A stretch of DNA of 64,000 nt. Origin: UBA2428 sp002343545. GTDB taxonomy: Bacteria > Bdellovibrionota > UBA2428. The stretch covers positions 1-64,000 of the forward strand of contig CALFZE010000124.1 in assembly GCA_937952285.1 (NCBI GenBank), in the 5' to 3' direction. This document shows, in pieces, positions 17,572 through 26,039 of this stretch. Position 1 is the stretch's first letter, and every line of letters begins with the position of its first letter. Under the pieces are notes generated by a model that saw nothing but the letters and a program-made list of their open reading frames with translations, was not told the DNA's origin and did no database searches. The position numbers and the translations under genes were made by a program.

Positions 17572-18668
17572 TGAGCGATCGATACGATCTCGGCATCTTG
17601 ATCAAGACCATGATGGAGCAAGGGGCTTCGGACATGCACTTGTCCGTGGGCGCCCCGCCCGCCTACCGCGTGAACGGCCAAATCGTGCGCGCCAAAACGA
17701 GGCCGCTCACCGGTGAAGATACGAAGAACATCTGCTACGCGCTCATGACCGAGGCACAGCGCAAAAAATTCGAGGTTGACCACGAGCTCGATTTCGCCTT
17801 CGGCTACAAAGGCCTCGCGCGAATCCGCGCGAATGTCTTCGTCCAGCGAAACTCCATCGCCGCCGTTTTCCGCCGCCTCGAGAGCGAGATCCGTCCTCTC
17901 GAATCGTTAGGCTTCAACCGACAGATCCAGGGCCTGACCGACCGGCCCCACGGTCTCGTGCTCGTGACTGGCGCGACCGGGTCCGGCAAGTCCACGACCC
18001 TCGCCTCCTTCCTCGAGCGCATCAATGCGACCAAACGCGCGCACATCGTCACGATCGAAGATCCGATCGAATACACCTTCAACCACAAGCTCAGCCTCGT
18101 GAACCAGCGCGAGGTCGGCGCCGACTGTAAGAGCTTCGCGACCGCGCTGCGCCAGGTCCTGCGAGAGGACCCCGATGTCATCATGGTGGGCGAGATGCGG
18201 GACCGCGAGACCGCCGAGTCCGCCCTCCGTGCGGCCGAGACGGGTCACCTCGTCTTCTCGACGCTGCACACGAACGGCGCGATTCAGACCATCACGCGCG
18301 TCGTCCAACTTTTCCCGCCCGAATCCCAGGACTACGTGCGCAGCCTGCTTTCGTTCTCGCTCGAAGCCGTCGTCTCGCAAGCGCTCATCGAGCGCGGCGA
18401 CCGCCCGGGCCGCGTGCTCGCCTACGAATATCTCCAGATGACGCCCGCGATCCGCCACCTCGTCCGCGAGAACAAGCTCCACCAGGTCTACAGCCAGATG
18501 CAGATGGGCCAAGAGTCCCACGGCATGTCGACGATGAACCAGATGTTGCTCCAGTACGCCCAGCAAGGCGTCATCTCGTTGACGGAAGCGCTCAACCACA
18601 GTCCCGATCCCGAGGAGCTCGGCCGTATGATCGAACGCGCGCAAAACGGCGGACGCCGGGCGGGTTAA
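17571..18668 (+). CDS. pilT: Type IV pilus retraction ATPase PilT
   Basis: 365 aa ATPase that drives pilus depolymerisation and twitching. Conserved features: SDMHLSVGAPP at the N-terminus, Walker A GATGSGKSTTLAS, Asp box IEDPIEYTF, Walker B VIMVGEMRDRET, His box FSTLHTNGA. The C-terminal motif region (AIRHLVRENKLHQVYSQMQMGQ) corresponds to the AIRNLIRE retraction motif of PilT. It overlaps pilB by one base. Confidence 0.96.
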   Translation: MSDRYDLGILIKTMMEQGASDMHLSVGAPPAYRVNGQIVRAKTRPLTGEDTKNICYALMTEAQRKKFEVDHELDFAFGYKGLARIRANVFVQRNSIAAVFRRLESEIRPLESLGFNRQIQGLTDRPHGLVLVTGATGSGKSTTLASFLERINATKRAHIVTIEDPIEYTFNHKLSLVNQREVGADCKSFATALRQVLREDPDVIMVGEMRDRETAESALRAAETGHLVFSTLHTNGAIQTITRVVQLFPPESQDYVRSLLSFSLEAVVSQALIERGDRPGRVLAYEYLQMTPAIRHLVRENKLHQVYSQMQMGQESHGMSTMNQMLLQYAQQGVISLTEALNHSPDPEELGRMIERAQNGGRRAG

Positions 18669-18700
18669 GATAGAATACGAACGGGAAGAAGGGAGGCGTC

Positions 18701-19960
18701 GTGAAGTTCAAATACCAAGGCTTCGATCGCGCCGCCCGCAAGATCTCGGGCGAGCTCGAGGCCGAAAACGAACAAGACGCCGTCCAACGTCTCCGCGCGA
18801 GCGCGATTCGCCCCACCCGTATCGTCTCCATCGCGGGTGGCGCGCCCAAAGCCGCTCCGACCGGCGGACGCGAGCTCCGCGTCGTCAAAGGCAAAACCCT
18901 CGGCGGCATGATGAACTCGGACAAGCCGAGCCTCACCGAGTTCACGGCCTTCATTCGTCAGCTCGCCACGATGCAGGAAGCCGGCGTCCCCATCGTGCAG
19001 GCCCTCAACGTCCTTGGCGAACAGGCGGAAAATCGTGGCTTCGGCGCCGTCGTCAGCAAGGTCGCACGCAAGATCGAGGAAGGCACGAACTTGACCGACG
19101 CCCTTCGACGCCACGGCGACATCTTCGACAACATCTTCATCAACCTCATCCAGGCGGGCGAAGTCGCCGGTGCCCTCGACAAAGTCCTCTTGCGCCTTGC
19201 CATCTACTACGAGAAAGCGAACTCCCTGCGTCGCAAGATCGTGTCGGCCATGACCTACCCGGTCATGATCATCGTGCTCGTGACGGGCATCTTGATCGGC
19301 CTGCTCATGTTCGTCGTCCCGCAGTTCGTCGAACTCTTCGCGTCGAACGGCAAGGCCCTCCCGGCGCCGACCCAGTTCATCATCGACGTCTCGAACTGGA
19401 TGCGCGAGCATTGGTACCTGGTCTTCGGAAGCGTGGGCGGAGGCGCTTACGGCATCTACTTTGCCTTTACGAACGAAGCGGCCCGACGCCAAATCGACCC
19501 TTTTCTCCTGACGATTCCCGTCTTCGGCCCCCTCTTCATGAAGATCGCGATCGCGCGCTTCTCGCGCACGCTCGGCACGATGATCCAATCCGGCGTCCCG
19601 ATCATCGAGGCGCTCGATATTACGGCCAAGGTCGCGGGCAACTACGCGATCGAAACGGCGATCAACCGCACGCGAGTCTCGATCACCGAGGGTAACTCGA
19701 TCGCCGGGCCGCTCCAGCGCGCCAAGGTCTTCCCCCAGATGGCCGTCAGCATGATCGCGATCGGAGAGCAGACCGGTTCGCTCGATCAGATGCTCAGCAA
19801 GATCGCCGAATTCTACGAGGACGAGATCGACGCCACGGTCTCGGCGCTGACCTCGATCCTGGAACCCCTCATGATCATCTTCGTGGGTCTCGTCGTGGCC
19901 GGCATCCTCGTCCCGCTCTACCTCCCCGTCATGAAGATGGGCGAAGTGGCCGGGGGCTAG
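18701..19960 (+). CDS. pilC: Type IV pilus inner-membrane platform protein PilC
   Basis: 419 aa GspF-family protein with two GspF domains (about residues 80-205 and 285-410) and three main membrane segments. Signatures: FIRQLATMQEAGVPIVQAL and FSRTLGTMIQSGVPIIEAL at the start of each repeat, and GEQTGSLDQML in the second. GTG start with the ribosome-binding site GAAGGGAGG. It couples the PilB/PilT motors to pilin movement. Confidence 0.95.
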   Translation: MKFKYQGFDRAARKISGELEAENEQDAVQRLRASAIRPTRIVSIAGGAPKAAPTGGRELRVVKGKTLGGMMNSDKPSLTEFTAFIRQLATMQEAGVPIVQALNVLGEQAENRGFGAVVSKVARKIEEGTNLTDALRRHGDIFDNIFINLIQAGEVAGALDKVLLRLAIYYEKANSLRRKIVSAMTYPVMIIVLVTGILIGLLMFVVPQFVELFASNGKALPAPTQFIIDVSNWMREHWYLVFGSVGGGAYGIYFAFTNEAARRQIDPFLLTIPVFGPLFMKIAIARFSRTLGTMIQSGVPIIEALDITAKVAGNYAIETAINRTRVSITEGNSIAGPLQRAKVFPQMAVSMIAIGEQTGSLDQMLSKIAEFYEDEIDATVSALTSILEPLMIIFVGLVVAGILVPLYLPVMKMGEVAGG

Positions 19961-19961
19961 C

Positions 19962-21557
19962 GTGACGTCCGTCCGCAACGGTTCCCTTATCGTGGCGATC
20001 CGGGCCCTCGCCTATTTCGCCGTGCTCGCCGTGGTCGGGATCGCGGGCCAGTCCATCATCCTCGACGGATCGACCCGTCAACTCTCGGACATCCTACTCG
20101 TCGTGGTCGCGCTCGCCGCGGGTCAGGCGCTGCTCGCCTTTTCGCCGAGCGCCTGGGGCTTGGTCGGACTGGCACTGAGCGACCTCGTCGTGACGACGGA
20201 CCTCGTGCGCGCTTCGGGCTCGAGCGCCTCCCCCTTTCTCGTCCTTTACCCCGTCATCGCGCTCGGCGCGACGACGGTCTTCCCGCTGCCCGTGGCCGCG
20301 CCCCTCGTCGGCGCGGCGCTGGGCGCGATGGCCTTCGGCGTGGGCTTCTCGCTTTCCATCGTCGGCAACGGACTCGGCATCCTCGCGACGGGCGTGCTCG
20401 GGGCCTACCTGGCCAAGACCCTCGCCCGACGCGACGAGGACCTCCGCGTTTCGGAAGGCGCGCGTCGCCGACTGGAAAATCTGCAGAAAGCCATCCTCGC
20501 GAATATCCCCAGCGGCCTCATGTCGGTCGATTCCGAGGGACGCATCATCCAGGTGAACGGCGTCGGCGCCAAGATCCTCGGCCGCCGCGAGTCCGATCTC
20601 CTGCATCGCTCGCTGGGCGAAGTCATTCCCGCGATCGACGAGCAGGTTACCCGTCTCAATACCCTCCTCCCCGTGGCCGGCGGGCTCGATCCGAGTCTGA
20701 CGCGCGGGGACCGGCTCACGGTCCGTTACCAGGGCCCCGACGGACAGCGCCTTCAGCTGGGCTATTCCATCGCGCGTCTCACCGAGCCCGACGGGAACGC
20801 CGTCCTCGGCTCGCTCGTCGTGTTCCAAGATCTCACCGAGATCATCCGCATGGAGGAATCCCTGCGCACTTCCGAGAAGCTCGCCGCGGTCGGTAAGCTC
20901 GCCGCGGGCATCGCCCACGAGATCCGTAACCCCCTCGCGGGGATCAGCGGCAGCGCGCAACTGCTCGCGGGCCTGAGCGGACTGGGCGAAGAAGATCAGC
21001 GCCTCCTCCAGATCATCCAGCGCGAATCCACGCGCCTCGACGGCCTCATCACGGAGTTCTTCGACTTCGTGAAGCCGCCCCAGCTCAAGCCCGAATCCGT
21101 CGACCTCGTCGAACTCGCCCGTCAGCTCGAGGAAAGCCTCAAGGTCAATCCCAAGTGGAAAGCCCTCGGTACCGAACTCCGCCTCGTGACACCGACCGAC
21201 GGCGCGACGCCACGCGCGATGGGCGATCGCAATAAACTGACCCAGGTCCTGCTGAATTTGACGCTGAACTCCGGGCAGGCCGGGGCGAAACGGGTCGAAC
21301 TGCGCGTCGATCGCGACGCGTCGATCGTCGTGCTCGACGACGGTTGCGGGCTCTCCGCCGAAGCGCAGAAGCGTCTCTTCGAGCCCTTCTTCACGACCAA
21401 AGACACGGGCACGGGACTCGGTCTCGCCGTCGTGTACAAACTCATCGAATCGATGGCGGGCTCGATCGAAGTTCGCTCGCCCGTTCCCGAGTTCGCGAGT
21501 CGTGGCGGCACCGAAGTCCGCCTTCGACTGAGTCCCGCCGACGGCCCAGGAAATTGA
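19962..21557 (+). CDS. pilS: PilS-type sensor histidine kinase
   Basis: 531 aa membrane histidine kinase. About six N-terminal hydrophobic segments (residues 1-150), a PAS domain (about 165-290, ILANIPSGLMSVDSEGRIIQVN), HisKA with H-box GIAHEIRNPLAGI, and HATPase_c with NLTLNSGQAG (N box), DDGCG (G1) and TGTGLGLAVVYKL (G2). GTG start one base after the pilC stop. It is adjacent to pilR and, by analogy with Pseudomonas and Myxococcus, controls pilA transcription. Confidence 0.93.
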   Translation: MTSVRNGSLIVAIRALAYFAVLAVVGIAGQSIILDGSTRQLSDILLVVVALAAGQALLAFSPSAWGLVGLALSDLVVTTDLVRASGSSASPFLVLYPVIALGATTVFPLPVAAPLVGAALGAMAFGVGFSLSIVGNGLGILATGVLGAYLAKTLARRDEDLRVSEGARRRLENLQKAILANIPSGLMSVDSEGRIIQVNGVGAKILGRRESDLLHRSLGEVIPAIDEQVTRLNTLLPVAGGLDPSLTRGDRLTVRYQGPDGQRLQLGYSIARLTEPDGNAVLGSLVVFQDLTEIIRMEESLRTSEKLAAVGKLAAGIAHEIRNPLAGISGSAQLLAGLSGLGEEDQRLLQIIQRESTRLDGLITEFFDFVKPPQLKPESVDLVELARQLEESLKVNPKWKALGTELRLVTPTDGATPRAMGDRNKLTQVLLNLTLNSGQAGAKRVELRVDRDASIVVLDDGCGLSAEAQKRLFEPFFTTKDTGTGLGLAVVYKLIESMAGSIEVRSPVPEFASRGGTEVRLRLSPADGPGN

Positions 21558-21592
21558 CGCTCCCCCGGGCCGAAGTCCGCCGCGAAGGCGTT

Positions 21593-21598
21593 TAGAAT
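21593..21598 (+). promoter_or_regulatory. Putative -10 element of pilR, leaderless start
   Basis: TAGAAT ends 7 nt before the pilR ATG. The gap contains GAGGG, which could also act as a short ribosome-binding site on a longer transcript from pilS. Confidence 0.4.
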
Positions 21599-21605
21599 CA
21601 GAGGG

Positions 21606-23021
21606 ATGAGTTCCAACTCCAAGCCCCGCATTCTTGTCGTCGACGATGAGCCGAGTATCCGCGAGTTCCTCCAGATCATGCTCAAACGCGAGAAGATGGT
21701 CGTCGAAACGGCGTCCAACGGCCGCGAGGCGCTCGAGAAACTCGCGCACGAAGCCTTCGACCTCATCATCTCGGACATCCAGATGCCCGAGGTCTCGGGG
21801 CTCGAGCTCCTCGCCAAGGTCCGCGAACAAGATCCGAACGCCCTCGTGCTCATGATCACGGCCTTCGGATCGACCGAGTCCGCGGTCGAGGCCATGAAGC
21901 TCGGCGCCTACGACTACCTTACGAAGCCCTTCAAGATCGACGACGTCAAAGTTCGCATCGCGAAGGCCCTCGAGAACCGCGTCCTCGTCCAGGAAAACCG
22001 TCGCATGCGGCGCGAGCTCGGCGAACGCTACAGCTTCTCGAACATCATCGGCGCCTCGGAGCCCATGCAGAAGGTCTTCGACCTCATCCGTCGCGTCGCC
22101 CCCACGACCTCGAACGTCCTCATCACGGGCGAAAGCGGCACCGGCAAGGAGCTCGTCGCCAAGGCCATCCATTACAACAGCCCCCTCAAGGACAACGCCT
22201 TCGTCAGCGTGAACTGCGGCGCGATCCCCGAGAATCTCATCGAGTCCGAGATGTTCGGCCACGTGAAGGGAGCCTTCACGGGTGCGCTCTTCGACAAGAA
22301 GGGCTTCTTCGAGACGGCCAACGGCGGCAGCCTCTTCATGGACGAAGTCGGCGAGATGCCCGCGCCCATGCAGGCCACGCTCCTGCGCGCCCTGGCCGAC
22401 GGCAGCTTCCATCCCGTCGGCGGCAGCGACGCCGTCCAGAGCCAGGTTCGCATCATCGCCGCGACGAACCGCGACCTCGAGCAAGAGATCCAGGCGAAGA
22501 ACTTTCGCGAGGACCTCTATTTCCGCTTTAACGTCATCAGCATCCGGGTTCCCGCCCTGCGCGAGCGCAAGGAAGATATCCCCATGCTCGTCGACTACTT
22601 CGTCGAAAAGTTCGCGACCCAGTTCGGCAAGTCCCTCAAGACCGTCTCGGCTTCGACGATCGACCTGCTCACGGCCTACGCCTGGCCGGGTAACGTGCGC
22701 GAGCTCGAGAACGTCATGGAGCGCATGATCGCGCTCGAAGGCGGCGAAGGTCTCCTGCCCGAAGGCCTGCCCGAGCACATCCGCGAGCCGCTCAAACCGC
22801 GCTTCGAGACGCTCGGCAAGGAGCTCGTGTGGAACGCCGCGGGCGTGCGCCTCGACGACGTCCTCGGCAACGTCGAGCGCGAGTTCCTGCTCAAGGCGCT
22901 CGAACAAACCAAGAACGTGCGGCGCGACGCCGCGCGACTGCTCAACATCACGATGCGCTCGCTCCGCTACCGCCTCGAGAAGTTCGGCCTCGACGGCGGC
23001 GGCGCCGACGACGACGCCTAA
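21606..23021 (+). CDS. pilR: PilR-type sigma-54-dependent response regulator
   Basis: 471 aa NtrC-family activator. Receiver domain (about 1-120: VVDDEPSIREF, phospho-Asp in LIISDIQMPEV, Lys in LTKPFK), AAA+ sigma-54 interaction domain (about 140-375) with Walker A GESGTGKE, the GAFTGA loop intact (VKGAFTGALF), Walker B GGSLFMDEVG, and a C-terminal Fis-type helix-turn-helix (NVRRDAARLLNITMRSLRYRLEKF). The sigma-54 site upstream of pilA is the obvious target. Confidence 0.94.
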   Translation: MSSNSKPRILVVDDEPSIREFLQIMLKREKMVVETASNGREALEKLAHEAFDLIISDIQMPEVSGLELLAKVREQDPNALVLMITAFGSTESAVEAMKLGAYDYLTKPFKIDDVKVRIAKALENRVLVQENRRMRRELGERYSFSNIIGASEPMQKVFDLIRRVAPTTSNVLITGESGTGKELVAKAIHYNSPLKDNAFVSVNCGAIPENLIESEMFGHVKGAFTGALFDKKGFFETANGGSLFMDEVGEMPAPMQATLLRALADGSFHPVGGSDAVQSQVRIIAATNRDLEQEIQAKNFREDLYFRFNVISIRVPALRERKEDIPMLVDYFVEKFATQFGKSLKTVSASTIDLLTAYAWPGNVRELENVMERMIALEGGEGLLPEGLPEHIREPLKPRFETLGKELVWNAAGVRLDDVLGNVEREFLLKALEQTKNVRRDAARLLNITMRSLRYRLEKFGLDGGGADDDA

Positions 23022-23026
23022 GTCCC

Positions 23027-23716
23027 ATGAAGCGGGGGCTCGTCATCGGTGGCACGCTGGGCCTTTGGGCCTCGCTCGTGGCCGGCCGCTTCCACTTGGA
23101 AAGCGGCGCCCGCGAAGTCTCCGGCGGGCGGCAGACGCTCTCGATCGGCCGCGACTACGACCCCCGCGGCAAGGCGGCCGTCGTCGAGCTCGCCGCGCGA
23201 CGCGAATCCGACTCCTTCCGCGAACGCCTGCGCGAACGTGGTCGCCAGGGCTTCACATGGCCCGGCCTGCGGGCCTTCCAAGTTTCCTGGGGATGGCTCG
23301 AAGCCGTCCAAAGCGTGCACACACCGTCCGCCTACGACGGCGATTTTTCGTGGCTCTTCGGCAAGCTCGACTTCGTGCTGCGAAACGGAACGATCCGCAC
23401 GACGGAATCCGTCGCGCGACTCTCGCCCTTCTTCTTCGTGATCGGCAAAGACCCCGCCGGCGCGACCTACCTCATGAACGATCTTGTGGATCGTCTTCCG
23501 AGCCCCCGCGTTTGGTTCTGGTCGGGCTTTCACGCTTACGAGAACCTTGGTCAAGCCCCGCTCGCGGCCGACTTCTACGGCCGCGCGGCCGACTCGCCCG
23601 AGGTGCCCTTCACCGCGGCGTTGCTCGCCCGCAGCCTGCGTCGCGACACAAAAAAACTCACGCTCGAAGAGAAGCGGAATCTCCTCGAGCGTGAGTCGAA
23701 CGAAAGCCGTCGCTAG
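23027..23716 (+). CDS. Hypothetical protein between pilR and pilA
   Basis: 229 aa, no family recognised. An N-terminal hydrophobic anchor (about residues 4-20) is followed by a soluble region; the segment WSGFHAYENLGQAPLAADFYGRAADSPEVP resembles a TPR unit. It starts 5 nt after the pilR stop and so is probably cotranscribed with the pil genes. It occupies a position comparable to accessory pilus genes such as Myxococcus pilG, but no sequence similarity is claimed. Its 3' end contains the pilA terminator on the opposite strand. Confidence 0.65.
   Translation: MKRGLVIGGTLGLWASLVAGRFHLESGAREVSGGRQTLSIGRDYDPRGKAAVVELAARRESDSFRERLRERGRQGFTWPGLRAFQVSWGWLEAVQSVHTPSAYDGDFSWLFGKLDFVLRNGTIRTTESVARLSPFFFVIGKDPAGATYLMNDLVDRLPSPRVWFWSGFHAYENLGQAPLAADFYGRAADSPEVPFTAALLARSLRRDTKKLTLEEKRNLLERESNESRR
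23650..23695 (-). terminator. Rho-independent terminator of pilA inside the convergent gene
   Basis: A perfect 11-bp inverted repeat (CTCACGCTCGA/TCGAGCGTGAG at 23685-23695 and 23657-23667) is followed on the minus strand by seven T residues (23656-23650). It lies 34 nt downstream of the pilA stop and within the last codons of the plus-strand hypothetical gene. Confidence 0.85.
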
Positions 23717-23728
23717 TCGAGCGCGAGC

Positions 23729-24256
23729 TTAAGGCGTCGGGGTCGGACTCGGAGTTGCTCCGGGAGCCGAGTTTACGAGCTCGCGGTTCTCGTTAATCCG
23801 CCAGGTGTCGTTCGTCGCGTTACCGATCTTACCGACGGCAGCCGCGATGAATCCCGCACTGCCGTTCACAACCGCGGTCGAAGGCGGAGCAAGGGTCGGC
23901 GTGACCGATCCGAGTTTCTCCGAGAAGTAGTTCACGTTTGCTGAACCGGTGAATCCTACGGCGTAGTAACGGGTCACGCCGTCACCAATCTCATAGGTTC
24001 CGGCGGTCGCGCCCGGGCGGATACCATCCGGGATATGACCGATTACCGGGAGACTCGCGTGATAGGAGCTGAACTCCGTGAAGTAGGCCTTTTCGGTGGT
24101 GTAAAGCGCCGAAAGTTCCGTCTTGGCGGCCGTTTGTTTGGCCTTCGCCTGGAAGCTCGTGAGATTCGGAGCCGCGATCGTCACCAAGATCCCGATGATC
24201 GCGACGACCACCATAAGCTCGATGAGCGAGAAGCCCGATTTTGTGTTCAGTTTCAT
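23729..24256 (-). CDS. pilA: Major type IV pilin PilA
   Basis: 175 aa prepilin. Leader MKLNTKSG with Gly at -1, then the methylation and assembly helix FSLIELMVVVAIIGILVTIAAPNL with Glu5. The globular part has the alpha/beta-roll pattern of pilins, with no disulfide Cys, and ends in a Pro/Thr/Ser tail (ATPSPTPTP) that may be a glycosylation target. Strong ribosome-binding site AAGGGGG. It is convergent with the neighbouring hypothetical gene, has its own sigma-54 promoter and its own terminator, and is therefore an independent highly expressed unit inside the pil locus. Confidence 0.95.
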   Translation of the reverse strand: MKLNTKSGFSLIELMVVVAIIGILVTIAAPNLTSFQAKAKQTAAKTELSALYTTEKAYFTEFSSYHASLPVIGHIPDGIRPGATAGTYEIGDGVTRYYAVGFTGSANVNYFSEKLGSVTPTLAPPSTAVVNGSAGFIAAAVGKIGNATNDTWRINENRELVNSAPGATPSPTPTP

Positions 24257-24309
24257 ACGTTCAATCCCCCTTAATCAATGTGACTCCCGTTCAGTACACT
24301 CCTAGGGGA

Positions 24310-24325
24310 TGCAATCTGTAAGCCA
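24310..24325 (-). promoter_or_regulatory. Sigma-54 promoter of pilA
   Basis: On the minus strand TGGCTTACAGATTGCA: GG and GC dinucleotides at the correct 10-bp separation (TGGC-N7-TTGCA). The predicted start near 24298 gives a leader of about 40 nt ending with the AAGGGGG ribosome-binding site. PilR is the expected activator. Confidence 0.85.
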
Positions 24326-24510
24326 AATCGTTGACCTAAGGGACAAAGCGTTTCGCCTTCCTCTCCGCGGACTTGGGCCGAGGGAACTTTGACGCTTTTT
24401 TCTCGCTTCTGAGAAAGCGCGTTTCGCGCCCCCGACGCGACGCCGTTTCGCCGCCATGACCACGGTCTCGACGGTCCGCGGGGCGGTTCCCCAAACGGTG
24501 GATCTGCCTT

Positions 24511-24516
24511 TACACT
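24511..24516 (+). promoter_or_regulatory. Putative -10 element, leaderless start
   Basis: TACACT ends 6 nt before the ATG at 24523. No Shine-Dalgarno sequence is visible. Confidence 0.5.
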
Positions 24517-24522
24517 GTCTTC

Positions 24523-25257
24523 ATGATCCTCGAGGCGAAAGGACTGCAAAAGCGCTACCTCGCGCCCGTGCTCGTCGACGTCTCGTTCGGCGTGCGCCCC
24601 GGCGAATCCGTCGCGCTCGTCGGCGCGAACGGCGCGGGCAAGTCGACGCTCATCAAGATCCTCCTCGGCCTCGCGCGCGCCGACGCCGGCGAAGTTCGTC
24701 TTTTCGAAAGCGCGCCGAGCGACGAGATCCTGCGCGAGAAGGTCGGCTACCTTCCCGAGCTCCCGGGCTTCTGGGGCGAGCTCAGCGCCGTCGACTTCCT
24801 CGACTTCATGGGCCGCCTGCGCGGCATTCCCGCGCGCACGCGCGCCGAGCGAAGCGCCAAGCTCCTCGATGCGCTCGGCCTCAAGGAACGGGGAGCGCGC
24901 CCGATGGCCGGCTATTCTAAGGGTATGCTCCAACGGACCGGCATCGCGCAGGCCCTGCTGCACGACCCCAAGCTGCTCGTCCTCGACGAACCCATGAGCG
25001 GCCTCGACCCACGCGCGCAGGAAAAGCTCCGGCAGATCCTGCTCAAACTCCGCGAACGCGGCGTCAGCCTGCTCATCTCTTCGCACGCGCTCGACGACAT
25101 CCGCAGCCTGACCGATCGGACGCTCGTCCTCGAGAAGGGCCGCCTCCTGCACGACGGCCCCACGAAGGAAGTGCTCGACGTCCTCGTCGAGAAATACCGC
25201 AGCTCGGAGCCGTGGGACGAAGATCCCATGGGCGCGGGGACGGGGGTCGAATGGTAA
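24523..25257 (+). CDS. ABC transporter ATPase, PilH-like
   Basis: 244 aa ATP-binding subunit. Walker A GANGAGKST (residues about 36-44), signature YSKGMLQRTGIAQAL (degenerate, as in ABC-2 exporters), Walker B LLVLDEPMSGLDP and switch SSHALDD. It overlaps by 7 nt the following permease gene. In Myxococcus xanthus the pil cluster contains an ABC pair, PilH (ATPase) and PilI (permease), at this place between pilA and pilD; the same order here makes the assignment likely by synteny. Confidence 0.85.
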   Translation: MILEAKGLQKRYLAPVLVDVSFGVRPGESVALVGANGAGKSTLIKILLGLARADAGEVRLFESAPSDEILREKVGYLPELPGFWGELSAVDFLDFMGRLRGIPARTRAERSAKLLDALGLKERGARPMAGYSKGMLQRTGIAQALLHDPKLLVLDEPMSGLDPRAQEKLRQILLKLRERGVSLLISSHALDDIRSLTDRTLVLEKGRLLHDGPTKEVLDVLVEKYRSSEPWDEDPMGAGTGVEW

Positions 25258-26039
25258 GCGCGCGACGGCTCGGCGCCATCGTGAAGCTCCGGCTTCGCTT
25301 GCTGTTCCGGCAAAAACTCGGCCTCGGCATCTTCGGCGCCCTCGCGGGCGCGGCCTTGGCGGGACGCATCGCGGCCGGCCTCAGCTGGACTTGGCCCGCC
25401 AAAGTCCATTGGGACTTTTTCCTCGGGATCAATTTCTCGATCACCTCGATCCTCGCCCTTTACCTGGGCTCGCAGCTCTACCACGAGGAGCGCGGGCGAC
25501 GGACCCTTCACCTCACGCTCGCGGCCGGGGTTTCGCGCACGGAATGGCTCGTCGGCCACCTCTTCGCGACCTGGCTTCTCTTCGTGGGCGCCCAAGCCTT
25601 CGGCACGATCGTGGCCTTTTTCTCCGCAACGGGAATGGAATCCGTCGACCCGGCCCCCATCCTGCTCGCGCAGGCGGCCCTTGCCCTCGAGTACTTGATC
25701 CTCATTTCGGGCGCCCTCTTCGCTTCGCTTTGGGTGCGGCCGCTGCTCGCCTTCCTGGCGACGGGCGCCCTCACGGTTTTCCTCCACGGCGTCGATTCGA
25801 TCGAGCGTATCCTCTCGAACGAGCAGTACGGCCGCTTCGTGGACGCGGCCGGGCCCGGCGCCGCGCTTTGGATATCGCGCGCCTTGCCGCCCCTGCATTG
25901 GTTCGACCTGCGCGACTTCGTGGCTTACCGTTTGCCCGAGGACCCTTGGCTTCTCGCGAAGCTCGCGGCCCTCGCCCTCGTTTGGTCGACGCTCCTGACG
26001 AGCGCGGCCGCCGCCCGTTTCGAAAGGATGGACCTCTAG
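25251..26039 (+). CDS. ABC-2 type permease, PilI-like
   Basis: 262 aa inner-membrane protein with about six hydrophobic segments, compatible with an ABC-2 permease. It overlaps the ATPase gene and its stop is immediately followed by the pilD start at 26040. By position it corresponds to Myxococcus PilI. The substrate is unknown; sequence alone does not show whether it moves a pilus component. Confidence 0.8.
   Translation: MVSARRLGAIVKLRLRLLFRQKLGLGIFGALAGAALAGRIAAGLSWTWPAKVHWDFFLGINFSITSILALYLGSQLYHEERGRRTLHLTLAAGVSRTEWLVGHLFATWLLFVGAQAFGTIVAFFSATGMESVDPAPILLAQAALALEYLILISGALFASLWVRPLLAFLATGALTVFLHGVDSIERILSNEQYGRFVDAAGPGAALWISRALPPLHWFDLRDFVAYRLPEDPWLLAKLAALALVWSTLLTSAAAARFERMDL

Noticed and set aside
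20094..22907. Long minus-strand open frame (937 codons) across pilS and pilR
   Set aside because: Antisense artefact of GC-rich codon use; both plus-strand proteins have complete domain signatures.
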